A stretch of DNA of 64,000 nucleotides from Panagrolaimus kolymaensis (GCA_028622995.1 JAJQJQ010000013.1:4526001-4590000), one strand, 5' to 3'; numbered from the stretch's first letter, positions 13,153-24,325 are shown. Notes: generated by a model not told the origin, from the sequence alone. Numbers and translations are program-made.

Positions 13153-16100
13153 TTACAATAATCTTGTCATAGCAAAAGCAATTTTGACAGGGAATTGTCT
13201 TCTTGATAATGTAAAAGGATAATTTTCTTCATTGTAAAGAAGAATCCTGTGAAGCATTACTATGTTTCCTTTTTTATCTCCAGTTAAAACTTTGCATTGT
13301 ATACAATGATTCATTAAACCAATAACTAAAAGTCGAGTTCCATTGCATAAACCTTCAGCTTGGCTGAGATTTCGAATAAGCATAATTACTGTATTTTTTC
13401 GTAATCGAAGTTCATGAGGTGGTAATGAAGGAGGATTCAAACTATTTAAATATTCTTGTGTTAAAAGCTCTTGCAAAGCTTCACCTTCAATCGCTGTATT
13501 AATACTTGTATAAAATTTTTCACCTTCGGGTGGTAACATTTCAACAACTTCGGAGTTTATTTCATCAACATCTGCGTTTCGTGCAGATAAAATTACCGAA
13601 TTTGATACTTCTTCAAAACGATTTTGTCTAATTAAAGTTCCATAAATCTCTTCAACTAAATTATTTTCAATAATAAATTGAGCCGGAAACTCCATATGGT
13701 CATTCTCGTCATTCACCTTTCCTTCACCAATTTCTAAAAGGTATTTTGCGAAATCGATTTCTTCCGCATCAGCGCGCATATTTTGAATTAATGAAAACTT
13801 TTCAAATTTATTCCAAAGTGGGCTGAATTTAATTGATAAATTCACACATTCAGAGCGTGTTCCATTTTTACGCACAGGTAACAATTGTCTGAAATCACCA
13901 CCGAGTATAACAATTTTTCCTCCAAATGGTTCATCTATTTTCATTAAATCTCTCAAAAGCCTATCCATTATTTCAAGTGCATAACGCGGTGCCATTGGAG
14001 TTTCATCCCAAATAAAAACATCAGTTTTTTTCAAGTTTTCAGCTTGTTTTGAGTTTGGTGTTAAATGGGAATTTGAATCAGCATAAATTGGAACAGGTAA
14101 TCCAAATGTTTTATGATTTGTTTTTCCTTCGGGTAACAAAATCGCTGCAATTCCAGTGAATGCTGTTGTTTGAACTGTTTTACCCTTTGCACGTAATAAA
14201 TGCCATAATGTTTTATATATATAAGTTTTTCCAGATCCTCCTGGACCATCAAGATAAAAAAGCTTTTGCGAAACTTCATTTTCCTCCATGGCTGCTTTCA
14301 TGACTTTATCAATAATATTTATTTGTTCATTATTCATTGTTGAAAACATTTGATCACCAATATTTTGATCATAAGCGGGATTATATGAATCAAAATTTTC
14401 ATCGAAAATAACTATTTGATTCATTGTTGGAAAATCCGCTAAACTTTTATCTTCTTTTTCCAACAAATTTTTTATTTCTCGATATACTTTTTGAATTGCA
14501 ATATTCATTGGCATATCAATTGCAAAATCTTCTGCCATATCTTCTTTGAATTCCTCCCATAAATTTTCAGGCGCTAATGGTTGACAGTGAATTAAAAGAC
14601 GAACAAACAAAGAACGCATTTGGTATGGTAATAATGAAACTCGAGCTTCCGCGAGAACTCGATACCATTCTTTATCATCTTCAACTAAACCTAATTCTAA
14701 GCAAGCTTCTGTAAAAGTTTGAGAAATTTTCCCTTCAACAGTTTTAAGTTCATCAAAATTTGTTGCTCCTTTAACATGGTTTAAAAGAATTCGAAGATGG
14801 AAAAGTTCTTGATTTGTTGGACTGACAGTGTACATTCTTCCAATATTATTAAAAGCACCTTTACGTGTGTTCCATTGAAATTTTTTTGTATCTGCATTTT
14901 TAACCCATGTAAAATGTTCGGGAATTTCGCCATAGTAATAATTATTGGCTTGAGGATCACGTTTATTTAATTCAAAATAATCCATTAACATTGTATTTTT
15001 ATCCAAAGCAGCTTGTAAACCATCAACGTTTTCTGCATCAATAAAATTTACAGTTTGTTGGTTTGGTAAATGAATAGGAAGTCGAGTGATAGAATGACTT
15101 TTACCATGCAATTCGAAATTTAGAATTCTCCATACTGCTTCAGCTGCTCCCATATATCGGCTGTTTAAAAATGATTCACATTCATCATATTGAACAACAC
15201 CATCAACAATTTTAATAGCTGCCGAATCATGACCTTTGAAAATATATTTATATAAATATTTTACAGCTTTAATTGAAGACACAACTTCAACATTGATATG
15301 ACAATTCATTAATAATAATAAATTTGGACAGTGAGGTACAACATATTGGTTATCAGCAACAAATCCTGATGGTTTTCTTACTGATCGTCCGTTATTAGGC
15401 CGGGCATAAGTTGGATAGGCATCTTCATCAAGTGTGGTTTCTTCCTGGAAATTTTTAGGAAAACCTTTCGAACATTTCCCATTTTTTTCACATCGAAATC
15501 CGCAAGGTCCATGAATCATATGAGTGGAAACTAAATTAAATAAATTTGGAGATTTATCAGGATCTGGTAATTGCGCGCTTATATAGCGATCAATAACTTC
15601 GGATGTTCTCATTTTATAATCTCCTTGTAGAGTCACTAATAAATATGCATGAGGGAGACCTCTTTTTTGAAATTCAACGGTATAAACATATGCTTTACAC
15701 CCACCAAAATATCCTTTCTTTTCAATCAAATCAATAACAAAATTTAATTTTTGTTTAAAAACTCTTGCAATCAAATCAGGTCGATCAGTTGGTGTTTGTC
15801 CTGGTAAGAGATTTTCAATAATTTCTGTCCAATTTGGATTGCAAGTCATTGTAATAAACAAATCGGGTTTCCCAAGTCTACGAACAATTGCCATTGCATC
15901 TTGATAAACTTGTTCCATATAACGGGGGGATCCAGTATGAGTGGAAGGCAAAATAATTTTAGTACCAATTGAGTTTGCATTATTTGCCATTTGGTGCTTT
16001 TTCATGAAGTCATCAATATTCGCATAACTATCGCGATAAATTTTATTTTGATTTTTACGAAGATATTCAACCCTTTCTTTGATTATTTTTAAAGCCGTAT

Positions 16101-16686
16101 CAACTAACCATTGTTGAAAAAGTCGACCACCATGTAAAATTGCATTAAACTCGCCATCTCGAATTGAAATTTTGAATTTAGCGTAAGCACCTCGAGTAAT
16201 ATTTTCATTTTTATTACCAAAAAGTTTTTTCATTTCATGGTGCCAAATTGGCTGTCCATGAGGAAAGAAGATAGGATAAAGCCACGGTTCAACATTTTTA
16301 TCTAATGCGTTAACAGTTTTAAGTTGACGCCCTTCTTTATCATAAATTGTTACATAAGAATCAGGGATTTCACCATCATCAGTTGTAGCAAAAACTGCAG
16401 CAACTTCATTGGATGTTTGTAAATTAAAACGTCTAGGATCAACTCCCTTTTTAAGGCTAAAATGCATTGATAAATTCAAAGGCGCTGTTCCATTTTGTGC
16501 TGCTAAAGTTTGTTGCATTTCATATTGTTCATGCATCATTTTAAAAGCTTGGGCATGGCAATTTATTCGACTCAAAGTAGTAGACAAAATTTCTGTTGTT
16601 TTTAGATTAAGTTTTGAAAATGTTTGTAGACGTGTTTCAACAGCCTCCAGTGGATCTGTAAAATATAATTGTCCGTAAATTCTTGG
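13153..16686 (-). CDS. Helitron Rep/helicase, C-terminal block (damaged)
   Basis: Reading frame continuous with the upstream block except for TAA at 16689-16687. The normal function is single-strand nicking by the HUH Rep domain and unwinding by a Pif1-family SF1B helicase. Counting from the TTG at 16587, Rep motif 1 (FITMTCNPNW) is near residue 240 and the catalytic Tyr motif (YLYKYIFKGHD) near 440. Helicase Walker A (GPGGSGKT) is near 777 and the DE-containing motif II (VFIWDETPM) near 855, followed by GGDFRQLLPV. Three problems are visible: the stop at 16687; the HUH motif reads GLPHAYLL, so the second metal-binding His is Tyr (CAT to TAT); and the protein ends at AFAMTRLL, lacking the helicase motifs that normally follow (KSQG and VALSR type). 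The nearby 3' UTR is only about 140 bp, suggesting a deletion. Confidence 0.88.
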   Translation of the reverse strand, partial: PRIYGQLYFTDPLEAVETRLQTFSKLNLKTTEILSTTLSRINCHAQAFKMMHEQYEMQQTLAAQNGTAPLNLSMHFSLKKGVDPRRFNLQTSNEVAAVFATTDDGEIPDSYVTIYDKEGRQLKTVNALDKNVEPWLYPIFFPHGQPIWHHEMKKLFGNKNENITRGAYAKFKISIRDGEFNAILHGGRLFQQWLVDTALKIIKERVEYLRKNQNKIYRDSYANIDDFMKKHQMANNANSIGTKIILPSTHTGSPRYMEQVYQDAMAIVRRLGKPDLFITMTCNPNWTEIIENLLPGQTPTDRPDLIARVFKQKLNFVIDLIEKKGYFGGCKAYVYTVEFQKRGLPHAYLLVTLQGDYKMRTSEVIDRYISAQLPDPDKSPNLFNLVSTHMIHGPCGFRCEKNGKCSKGFPKNFQEETTLDEDAYPTYARPNNGRSVRKPSGFVADNQYVVPHCPNLLLLMNCHINVEVVSSIKAVKYLYKYIFKGHDSAAIKIVDGVVQYDECESFLNSRYMGAAEAVWRILNFELHGKSHSITRLPIHLPNQQTVNFIDAENVDGLQAALDKNTMLMDYFELNKRDPQANNYYYGEIPEHFTWVKNADTKKFQWNTRKGAFNNIGRMYTVSPTNQELFHLRILLNHVKGATNFDELKTVEGKISQTFTEACLELGLVEDDKEWYRVLAEARVSLLPYQMRSLFVRLLIHCQPLAPENLWEEFKEDMAEDFAIDMPMNIAIQKVYREIKNLLEKEDKSLADFPTMNQIVIFDENFDSYNPAYDQNIGDQMFSTMNNEQINIIDKVMKAAMEENEVSQKLFYLDGPGGSGKTYIYKTLWHLLRAKGKTVQTTAFTGIAAILLPEGKTNHKTFGLPVPIYADSNSHLTPNSKQAENLKKTDVFIWDETPMAPRYALEIMDRLLRDLMKIDEPFGGKIVILGGDFRQLLPVRKNGTRSECVNLSIKFSPLWNKFEKFSLIQNMRADAEEIDFAKYLLEIGEGKVNDENDHMEFPAQFIIENNLVEEIYGTLIRQNRFEEVSNSVILSARNADVDEINSEVVEMLPPEGEKFYTSINTAIEGEALQELLTQEYLNSLNPPSLPPHELRLRKNTVIMLIRNLSQAEGLCNGTRLLVIGLMNHCIQCKVLTGDKKGNIVMLHRILLYNEENYPFTLSRRQFPVKIAFAMTRLL

Positions 16687-18693
16687 TTAATTTGGCATAT
16701 TTATTAAAGATGTATTAATTTGATTATAAATCTGTCCTTGAACAACAAATGAATAAGGGCCTGGACGATTAATTCCAAAATTAATAATATCAGCGTTAAA
16801 AGAGCAAAAAGCATGAACACTATTATAAAGTCGAATATTATCACGGAACTCTTTAATATCAAAAAGTTTTTTAAATTCTTCTGGATAAGGATTTTGAGCT
16901 GGTATACTCAAACTACTTCCATGTTGACAACAACTACTAAATGATAATCCTTTATTGCTGATTTTTTCGCTTTCAAAATGTTTAGCTCGGCAATGGAGAC
17001 ATTCAAGATTCATTTGTCCAAGAGAATGTTCCGTCATATTATCATCTATTTCTTTTCCTCCACTTGCTATTTGATTTTTTGGCTTGCGTTTGTTTCTCTT
17101 TGATAATTTATCAAGTTCTTGTTTTTTCTCTATTTCAGTTTTCGATAATGTTAATCTTTTATTTTGCATTCGAATGCATTTTTGTTCATTTTCAGCACTT
17201 TTTTGGGTATGCGGCATTGATGTTCTTTTTTTCGCTTTAGCCTCACGAACTCTTTTTATTTCTTTAAGTTTATCTGCAGCATTCATTTTAGAATTGTTCC
17301 AATCACTTTTTCCTTTGGTATTATTATACTTATTATTAATTTTTTTTCTAGCAGCAAAAGATTTCCAAGTTTCAGCTGCTTCTTTTCTATACTCAGTCTC
17401 TTTTTCTAAATCATCTTCTTCATTTTTATTATCAACCTCCATGGAATCATTATGAGTACCATTTTGAATTGATAAATTGTTGGATTCAAATAAATCATTT
17501 TGAATTTTAATAGTTTTCGGAGTAACAACAATTTTATCATCAAATGTCTTCCTTTTATTAGTTTTTCTAACTGGAGTTGCATTAGCGATATCAAGGTTTT
17601 TGTTAAAATTTTTAATGACTTCATTTTCATTAGAATTTTTTGAATGATTTTTAGATGATTTATTACTATCGCAATTGTTATTAGTAATGTCATTGTTTGC
17701 ATTTTGATTTATTTGTGTGTAATGGTTATATACATCTCGTCTCCAAGCAATTATTTCTTCCATTCCAAAAAATAAAGTTAGATTATTGAAAAATAGTTTG
17801 GCTAATATGCAAATCATTGGCCCACAATTAATTGAATCAGTTTGGCGTTGAAAATTATTAATTGAAACACGTTGAAATGTGCAATCAAATCCACATAACA
17901 TTTTACAAATTGCCATGAGCTTTGTTTTTTGTGATGTAGGTAAATCATTGCCAAAAGTATCATAATACTTACATAGTTTTTTTTGTTTTGAAAGAATGGC
18001 CAATGTCCAATGAACGTTGTTAATATTGATAGGAATTATTGAATATTCAAAATTTTCATTATAATGGGGTTGTGTTGATAATCGGCGTTTTTGTCTTTGA
18101 TTTTCTAATGTCCAATAGTCAACATTGTATCCATTAGCCCAAACAACGGGACTAACTAACAATCGTGATTCTTGATGTCCTTCAATTACATCCTTGAATA
18201 TTACATGATGCACGGCATCGTCATCAATCCATCGATTATTTTTAACGCGATTAAGACTATCCTCATTTAATGGGATATTTGTATCAATTGAAGGAATTTC
18301 ATAAGGAACCGTCGACACCCCGTCATTATTGACAATTGGTGACCCAACATTACCAACATCTCTTAATAATTTGGGTTTTTTCGGCGTACCTTTACTTTCA
18401 ACATTATTTCCACTCAACTGATCAACAGAAGAGCCATCATTCTTTTCAACATATGATAATGATGAAACGTTTTGTGAAACATTTGAAAGAGAGAGACTAA
18501 TACCACAATCTTTGTTAGGTGCTGATACAGAAGGCATTTCGCCTAATGCATCAAAAGACATTTCGTCTTTTTTGCACCCCTTGTCGTCAAAAAAATGCTG
18601 AAGAATAGAATCATCAGCCGTAGGAACAATTGCCATAGGCATAGTCCAGAGTTTTGATAGTTTTAGAAAAGCTTCCAAAGCAAAGTTTAACAT
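16687..18693 (-). CDS. Helitron ORF: Ulp1-like cysteine protease plus Rep N-terminal region
   Basis: This 668-residue block is the 5' half of the Helitron polyprotein. Residues about 145-330 resemble the Ulp1/SENP (C48) fold, whose cellular members remove SUMO. The catalytic set is complete: His in NNVHWTLAIL, Asp in KYYDTFGND, Gln and Cys in RQTDSINCGPM. A basic, Lys/Arg-rich linker follows. The C-terminal 150 residues (CLHCRAKHF, FSSCCQHGS, FRDNIRLYNSVHAFCSFNAD, PGPYSFVVQGQIYNQI) match the conserved N-terminal part of Helitron Rep/helicases. The frame continues past the stop with PRIYGQLYFTDPLEAV, exactly the residues expected next, so a single nonsense codon interrupts a fused protein of about 1,846 codons. 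The role of the protease in transposition is unknown. Confidence 0.85.
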   Translation of the reverse strand: MLNFALEAFLKLSKLWTMPMAIVPTADDSILQHFFDDKGCKKDEMSFDALGEMPSVSAPNKDCGISLSLSNVSQNVSSLSYVEKNDGSSVDQLSGNNVESKGTPKKPKLLRDVGNVGSPIVNNDGVSTVPYEIPSIDTNIPLNEDSLNRVKNNRWIDDDAVHHVIFKDVIEGHQESRLLVSPVVWANGYNVDYWTLENQRQKRRLSTQPHYNENFEYSIIPININNVHWTLAILSKQKKLCKYYDTFGNDLPTSQKTKLMAICKMLCGFDCTFQRVSINNFQRQTDSINCGPMICILAKLFFNNLTLFFGMEEIIAWRRDVYNHYTQINQNANNDITNNNCDSNKSSKNHSKNSNENEVIKNFNKNLDIANATPVRKTNKRKTFDDKIVVTPKTIKIQNDLFESNNLSIQNGTHNDSMEVDNKNEEDDLEKETEYRKEAAETWKSFAARKKINNKYNNTKGKSDWNNSKMNAADKLKEIKRVREAKAKKRTSMPHTQKSAENEQKCIRMQNKRLTLSKTEIEKKQELDKLSKRNKRKPKNQIASGGKEIDDNMTEHSLGQMNLECLHCRAKHFESEKISNKGLSFSSCCQHGSSLSIPAQNPYPEEFKKLFDIKEFRDNIRLYNSVHAFCSFNADIINFGINRPGPYSFVVQGQIYNQINTSLINMPN

Positions 18694-19058
18694 TTTGAAG
18701 AGAACACAAAAAATAAAGCAGTTCGATTCAAAAAAATATATATAAAATGGAATAATGCAACAAAAAAATTCACTTTATGTTGTATTTATGCTAATTAAAC
18801 TAAAAAAAAATAGTACATTTTATTCACAAACCGCATTCATCGTAAATGAAGAAAAAAAATTTTATGTAAATTTTTCATTCATTCTTTTCATTTTTTTTGG
18901 AAGGGATACCTTAAAAAGTGCGTATGTCATTCAGGAACTGTTTCCGGAAGATGCCATCCATTTTTTGTTTCAAACCAAAATATTTGCAATTTATTGATAT
19001 CCAACAGCTTAAGAAAAAAATCAGATGTGACGCACAGACAACCAAAATTAAGGGGAAG

Positions 19059-19060
19059 GA
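19059..19060 (-). repeat. Helitron 5' terminus (TC) at an A|T target
   Basis: The minus strand reads host GGTAAAA then element TCCTTCCCCTTAA. The start was placed here because it begins with TC, follows a host A, and is the position that lets the host codons rejoin in frame with the sequence beyond the 3' terminus. Confidence 0.85.
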
Positions 19061-22000
19061 TTTTACCATTTTTAAAACAATGTTCAAATACCCGCATTTC
19101 AAAATTTTTTTCGACAATGTTCCTTTTTCTTTGAATGGATCGAATTATCGCTTCAATATAATAATTAGGATTCTTTGAGCTGTAAAAATTTGGCATGAAT
19201 GTGTTATCTTCTGGTTTATCTTTCGCTTGTGAATTAGCTTCTTTTTTAAGTTCATTCAGCACATTTGTGTGATCATTTAAATTTATTCTAATTTTCCAAA
19301 ATGCTTTATATTTTTTCGGCATTAATTCAATAAATTTTGTAAAAATAGTAGATTTTCCCATTCCTGGTGCATCGGATATTATCATAATTTTGGTTTCAGA
19401 AGTATAATTCAAGAGATCTTCCTCAAAAAAATTCTCTGCAGAATACTGTAAGGTAGATCGCAAAGCATCAATAGATCCATATGATTTGTACCAAATCAAT
19501 ATTTTTGTTTGAGCTTTCAACCAGTGGCATGTATATTCATTTTTGAATTTTTTACAAATATCAGAAAAATAATCCCTTTCTTGTAATGTATTTATAACAA
19601 AAATCTTTGAACCATTTTGAAGTGTGGATTTACTGAACCATTCGTTATCCTAAAAATAACTATATAGTTGTTTAAAGTGAATAAATATTACAAGACAATC
19701 AAGTTTATCTGGTCTAAGAGGATTTTAAAAATTATCAAATGAGAGATTCTACGAGTAAACTTAAAAATTTCGAAATCGAGGGGAACAATTTTTTATTTTT
19801 TTGACAGCACTCGACTTAAAGTGATGAAAAATATATTAAAAATAAGTTTTTCCTTAAAAATATAGCAAGGATGCTAATTTTTCTCTATTGAAATTGAAAC
19901 CATGCATTAAATTTAAAAATTAGACTAAATTTTATTATGAAGCGTAAAACCTTGAATACTATCCCATATTAAATGAGGGAGCCGAATTTTTATAAAAATT
20001 CAGACTGAAAAGTCATTAGAAAGGGCTCGATTTAAAAATTAATAATTGGCGAATAAAATAACCTAAAAAATGCAACTTTACTTTAATTTGTGTGTATTCT
20101 TCTTTTGTTAAAAATTTTTTGAAGTCATGTTCTTCTGTATCTTCTATTAATAAAGCAGCATTTGATACTTTATCCATACTTTCAAATAACAATTCCTTCC
20201 GTCTAATTTTCCTGTTGATGTAGTATTTGTTTTCATTTTCTTGGAAACTTTCCAAAACACTCCCTTCAATTTCTTTAAATTCCTTCTTTAATATTTTTAC
20301 CAACGTTTCATTATCTATCACATCATTTGCATTTGCGCTATCAATGTCAATTATTTCAACCAATTTAACCGGATTCTCTTGAAATGTTATCACGGTGTCC
20401 AAAATATTTTGTTGCGTATCATTTGACAAACTTGAAAAGTTATTGCTATCATTGATTTTCTGGCTATTTTCGGTGTAATATTGTTGTCTAATATATGTTT
20501 CTTCATGACTTGAAATAACAACCAGCTTTTTAAATCCATTATTTTCAAGTATTTTCATTAAATTTGAGCAAAAGTCTTCAATCCTTTTAGATGTTTCTAC
20601 AATGGGCATTATTTTTTCATAAATTTTATCGACAACTATTAAAATATTTCCGCTATCCGGGTTTCCAAATGCTGCAGTTACGTGTTTTGTTTCTTCATTT
20701 TTGTGATTCTTACATTCTTCTAATTTTAATAATTTTGACAGTGGGTTAAAGATAATTGTGTCATCTCTTTTAAATATTTCATTGCTTAATGCCAGTTCAG
20801 ATAACTTTTGTTCAATTTTTATTGCTGTTAACAAGTCGTGATTTGTTAAAATCCATAGAATTTGTGGTTTGTTTGGTGTGACACTGATATCATCGATTAA
20901 AAACTTTTTTAAACCACAGATTGGTTGTTCAGGTCTATCATTGTCGTTATTACTTTCATTAATGTTTATAGAAAAATGTTTGGGTAATTCTTCGGTTACA
21001 AAATCAGTTATTTGAAATTGAACATTATAATTTTTTAAGCTTTGACGATATGGAGCACTTCCACCATATAACATAAAAGTTGAAATTTGTTGACGAATAC
21101 TTTCAAAATACTCTTCAACATCGTTTTTATCAAGAGCAACAGCTTCTGCTTTTGACACCCAGTTTAGCAAAATTGCTATTAGATTGCCTGTAACCATTTT
21201 GGAATTTAATAAATTAAATTCCGTCCCAAGCTCGCGTCCAATTATATCATCAAATTTATCTTCATCTGGAGTTTGCACAAATACAAGCTTTTGAATGAAT
21301 TCTTCGATATATTTATCAACATCAATAACATCATCACCATTTAAAGGTTCCGTCAAATCATCACAAGGTCTTCTATTTTCGTAACATAGAGGATATTCGG
21401 GAATGTTTATTAGCCACTGGCTAAAAACATCAAATTTTTTGTTTAGGTCGATTTCATTTTCTAATTTTGTTTGGAGCTCTTTTTTAAATTTACTTGGGAT
21501 GCTTCCCAATTTTGTGCCATCAAAGAAAGATGAACGAAATTTTACTCTTCCTTCTCCACCAATTAAAACAAATACACTTTCAGAAAATCTGTCAATAATT
21601 TTATCGGGATCGCAGTTTCTATCGTATTTAATACTATTGTTGTAGATATTTTTTTTCATTAAGTCAATAAAAATGTTTGCAAGTTTTTCAATTTCTTTTT
21701 CATTTACTGGCGAAATAAAGGGTGTTTTATCTCCAAATGGTTTTGGTAAAGTCAATTCAGTGTTTCTTAAAGTTTCTTTTTCTTCTTTGTAGTATTTTGT
21801 TACAAAATATTCGTGAAATAGTTTGACTTTATCATCAGGAATGAGATTGTCAATAAAGCTATCAGAAAATTTGTTAATGGTAGCAATTTCAAATACATTC
21901 TCTAACATTTTATATTCATTATTTGAATGGTCATTTATCAATTCATTTATATCTTTGTTGTTGAGATATTTAGCCAATTTTGTCGCTGCCACTTGTAAAT

Positions 22001-23429
22001 CCAAGTCATTGTCATTTAAAGTTGGTTTATTTTTAAAAAAGTTAACAAATTCGTCTCCCATTCTTATATCTTTTAATGATTCCCATGGTTCTTTCCATTC
22101 ATACTGAAAGCATTTTCTGAAATTTGCAAGACTTTTATTCTCACCCATGAAAAACTCATCTCTGAATTTAACTTTTTCTACGGTTTCTATAATGTTTTGC
22201 TTTAATAAAGCAACATGATAATACGAAATTGAATAATTTGAAAGCGGCAAAACTTTTTTCTTCTCCTTTTTCTTAAGTATGTCAACTAAATCTTTTGCTA
22301 ATAAACGAAGACCAAAAGAATTCCTTAATTTTTCTTCCAACTCGGTATTTAATTCGTTTATTTTGTAGCGGGGACAATAAAATGGCATGGGAAACTCGAA
22401 AAAAATGTCTTTGGAAAGTTCCATTTCGAATTCTTGTTTTTTTACTTTCATTCCGTCTATACCCAATGGGATATTTGAGGCGAGTACGAAATCATCCAAT
22501 TCATCTCTAGCAAAACGATCTTTAATTTTACAAAAAGATCTGAAATATTTTGGTAGTCCGACTTTGTTGTCGCCAACGTCCTTATCATTATTTAAATTAG
22601 CATATTTATGTTCTGCATTAATGATTCTAATATGTTTTGCTTGTATAAATCTATATTTGAGATCCGATTCTCCTGGTTTAAAACATCGGATTAAAAAATC
22701 ATCCAAAGAATCAGCATCATCCATTTGTGTTGCCAAACAAAAATTTATTCCACTTTGTTTTCCTTTATAGAGAAAATGAAGCGAAAGTTTTAATTCATAA
22801 AGAAATCCATGTGAACTTAATCTTGCACCAGTCGGCAGCATTTTTCGTAGTTTTTGTTTCGGCTGATATGTTAGATCATTTTTTGAATTTTGTAATGGAA
22901 GAAGAACTGACGTTGTTACAGAGATGTTTGATTCTTTAACAGCAGTAACATTTTCTTCGCCATTTTCATATAAATAACCACCGTTTTTCAATGTGCATTT
23001 GAAATTCAAAATATCCTTTTCATTCCCATAAGTAAAATTAAAATCGCCTTTCACTTCAATGTTGCATTGCAAAAGTTTGCTAATTGTAACAATTTTTATT
23101 TTTTCGTTTGCTAATAAAGTGCGTTCTTGGCTATCGAACACTGACACTTGAATAAAATGTGAAAATTCACTTAGGTTAACTTTGAAAAAAATTTTCACTT
23201 TTGTTTCAAATTTTCTTACATAGGTCGGTAATTCTGGGGTTTGTGTGGGCAACAATTTTCCAGATATCTCCTTTTGAAAATCTTCAACTTCTGTTTTTGC
23301 ATCGTTTTTAGGTTCCTGACTAAATAGCTTATTAAAGCGTCTTTGAAATTCTTCAAAATCATCTTTTACAGGAGTTAAATAAGCTAAAATTGTCGCCTGC
23401 CATAAAGACCGTCCACTTTCAAATGTCAT
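19061..23429 (-). CDS. NACHT-ankyrin NLR-like gene, 5' part (PD-(D/E)XK-like region to Walker A)
   Basis: Exon 23429-20082 (1,116 codons) is spliced through a 432-bp intron to exon 19649-19061, which ends one base into a codon at the Helitron. Residues about 205-263 (HGFLYELKLSLHFLYKG, LATQMDDADSLDDFL, YRFIQAKH) resemble the PD-(D/E)XK-like N-terminal region found in arthropod NACHT-repeat proteins and in bacterial Avs/Cap4 proteins. Near residue 715 FIQKLVFVQTPDEDKFDDII and EFNLLNSKMV also recall the arthropod family. Walker A of the NACHT domain is DAPGMGKST near residue 1210. With the 3' part the gene encodes 2,118 residues. The ATG directly follows TTTGTTTTTAG, either a trans-splice or an intron acceptor. 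Family members are thought to be intracellular ATPase sensors; the specific function here is unknown. This allele is probably inactive unless the Helitron is spliced out. Confidence 0.82.
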
Positions 23430-24325
23430 CTAAAAACAAATGCGATGATGAACAAAAATATTTTTAAAGCCTATTTCAGAAAAAAGAGGAAAATAAGCGT
23501 AATAAAAAATGACGGAGAAAGAGTGACTTTTTCATTTGAAAATGATGAAAACAAGAGAGACAGAAGTCTCGAAGTTTAAAAAAAAGTCTTTAATAATATA
23601 TGCTTTTTAAAGTAACTTCGAATGTTTTAGAACTTTAAAAGAAGGCAATAACAAACAAAATATCAACATTTTATGCCAAACAAACAAATTGTAAAAAATA
23701 TGAAATTAGGCAAGTAAAAAGATTTCGCAATGAAAAAATAAAAAATAGGGAAATAAGAAAATTCAAACTGATTTTTTGTAGTCAATGGCAATTATGTAAC
23801 CGAAAAAATTATGAATCTTGATATAAATATATATATATTAAACATATGAAACACAAAGCTACTATACGTGGCATTTTTTGTCAAAAATACCTTTAAAAAA
23901 AGTAGTAATTTAAAAATTACCATATTTTATCCATCAAATAAACATAAGATAGAGATCAAAAAAAATTAAGAACGTACAAACATTGAATAAAATAAAAATG
24001 TGGCGAATATCTATAAAATGTTAACTGAGTAAAAATGCAAAAAAATAAAATAAAATGTTGTTACAAGAAAAAAAGGTGAGGCGTTAAAAGTTGTGTTAAG
24101 TCAATGTATTTCGTTTCTTTTTTGATAAGGAGTGTCCTCCTATTAAAAGACATGTTAGCACTTCTTCCAGCCACTCCTTCCAAAAAAAACCATAAAAGTT
24201 TTTTTCAAAACGTTATTGATTTCAATAAAATTAAGAAAAGAAATTCAATTGTTGCAAAACATTTTCTTAAATAAAATTCTTTATTTCTCTAGCTATTAAA
24301 ATTTGACAATAAAAAATTTTTATAA
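23430..24325. other. Intergenic region between the NLR-like gene and the Srg-like receptor
   Basis: AT-rich, no supported exon on either strand. It should contain the NLR promoter and the 3' UTR of the receptor at 24326. Nothing else seen. Confidence 0.5.

Larger units (their letters stand above)
12976..19060 (-). mobile_element. Helitron (6,085 bp) with Ulp1-Rep-helicase coding region
   Basis: Rolling-circle transposon on the minus strand. Its 5' end starts TC (19060-19059) directly after a host A (19061). Its 3' end is CTAG (12979-12976) directly before a host T (12975), giving the A|T target and lack of target duplication that define Helitrons. Ten bases inside the 3' end is a hairpin with an 8-bp GC stem and 3-base loop. 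Between the ends lie two same-frame coding blocks, Ulp1 plus Rep N-terminus (18693-16687) and Rep/helicase (16686-13153), separated by one stop codon. The ends are confirmed independently: deleting exactly these bases rejoins the NLR reading frame as an intact codon, AAA-A|TG. The copy looks defective for self-movement (in-frame stop, altered HUH motif, truncated helicase). Confidence 0.93.
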
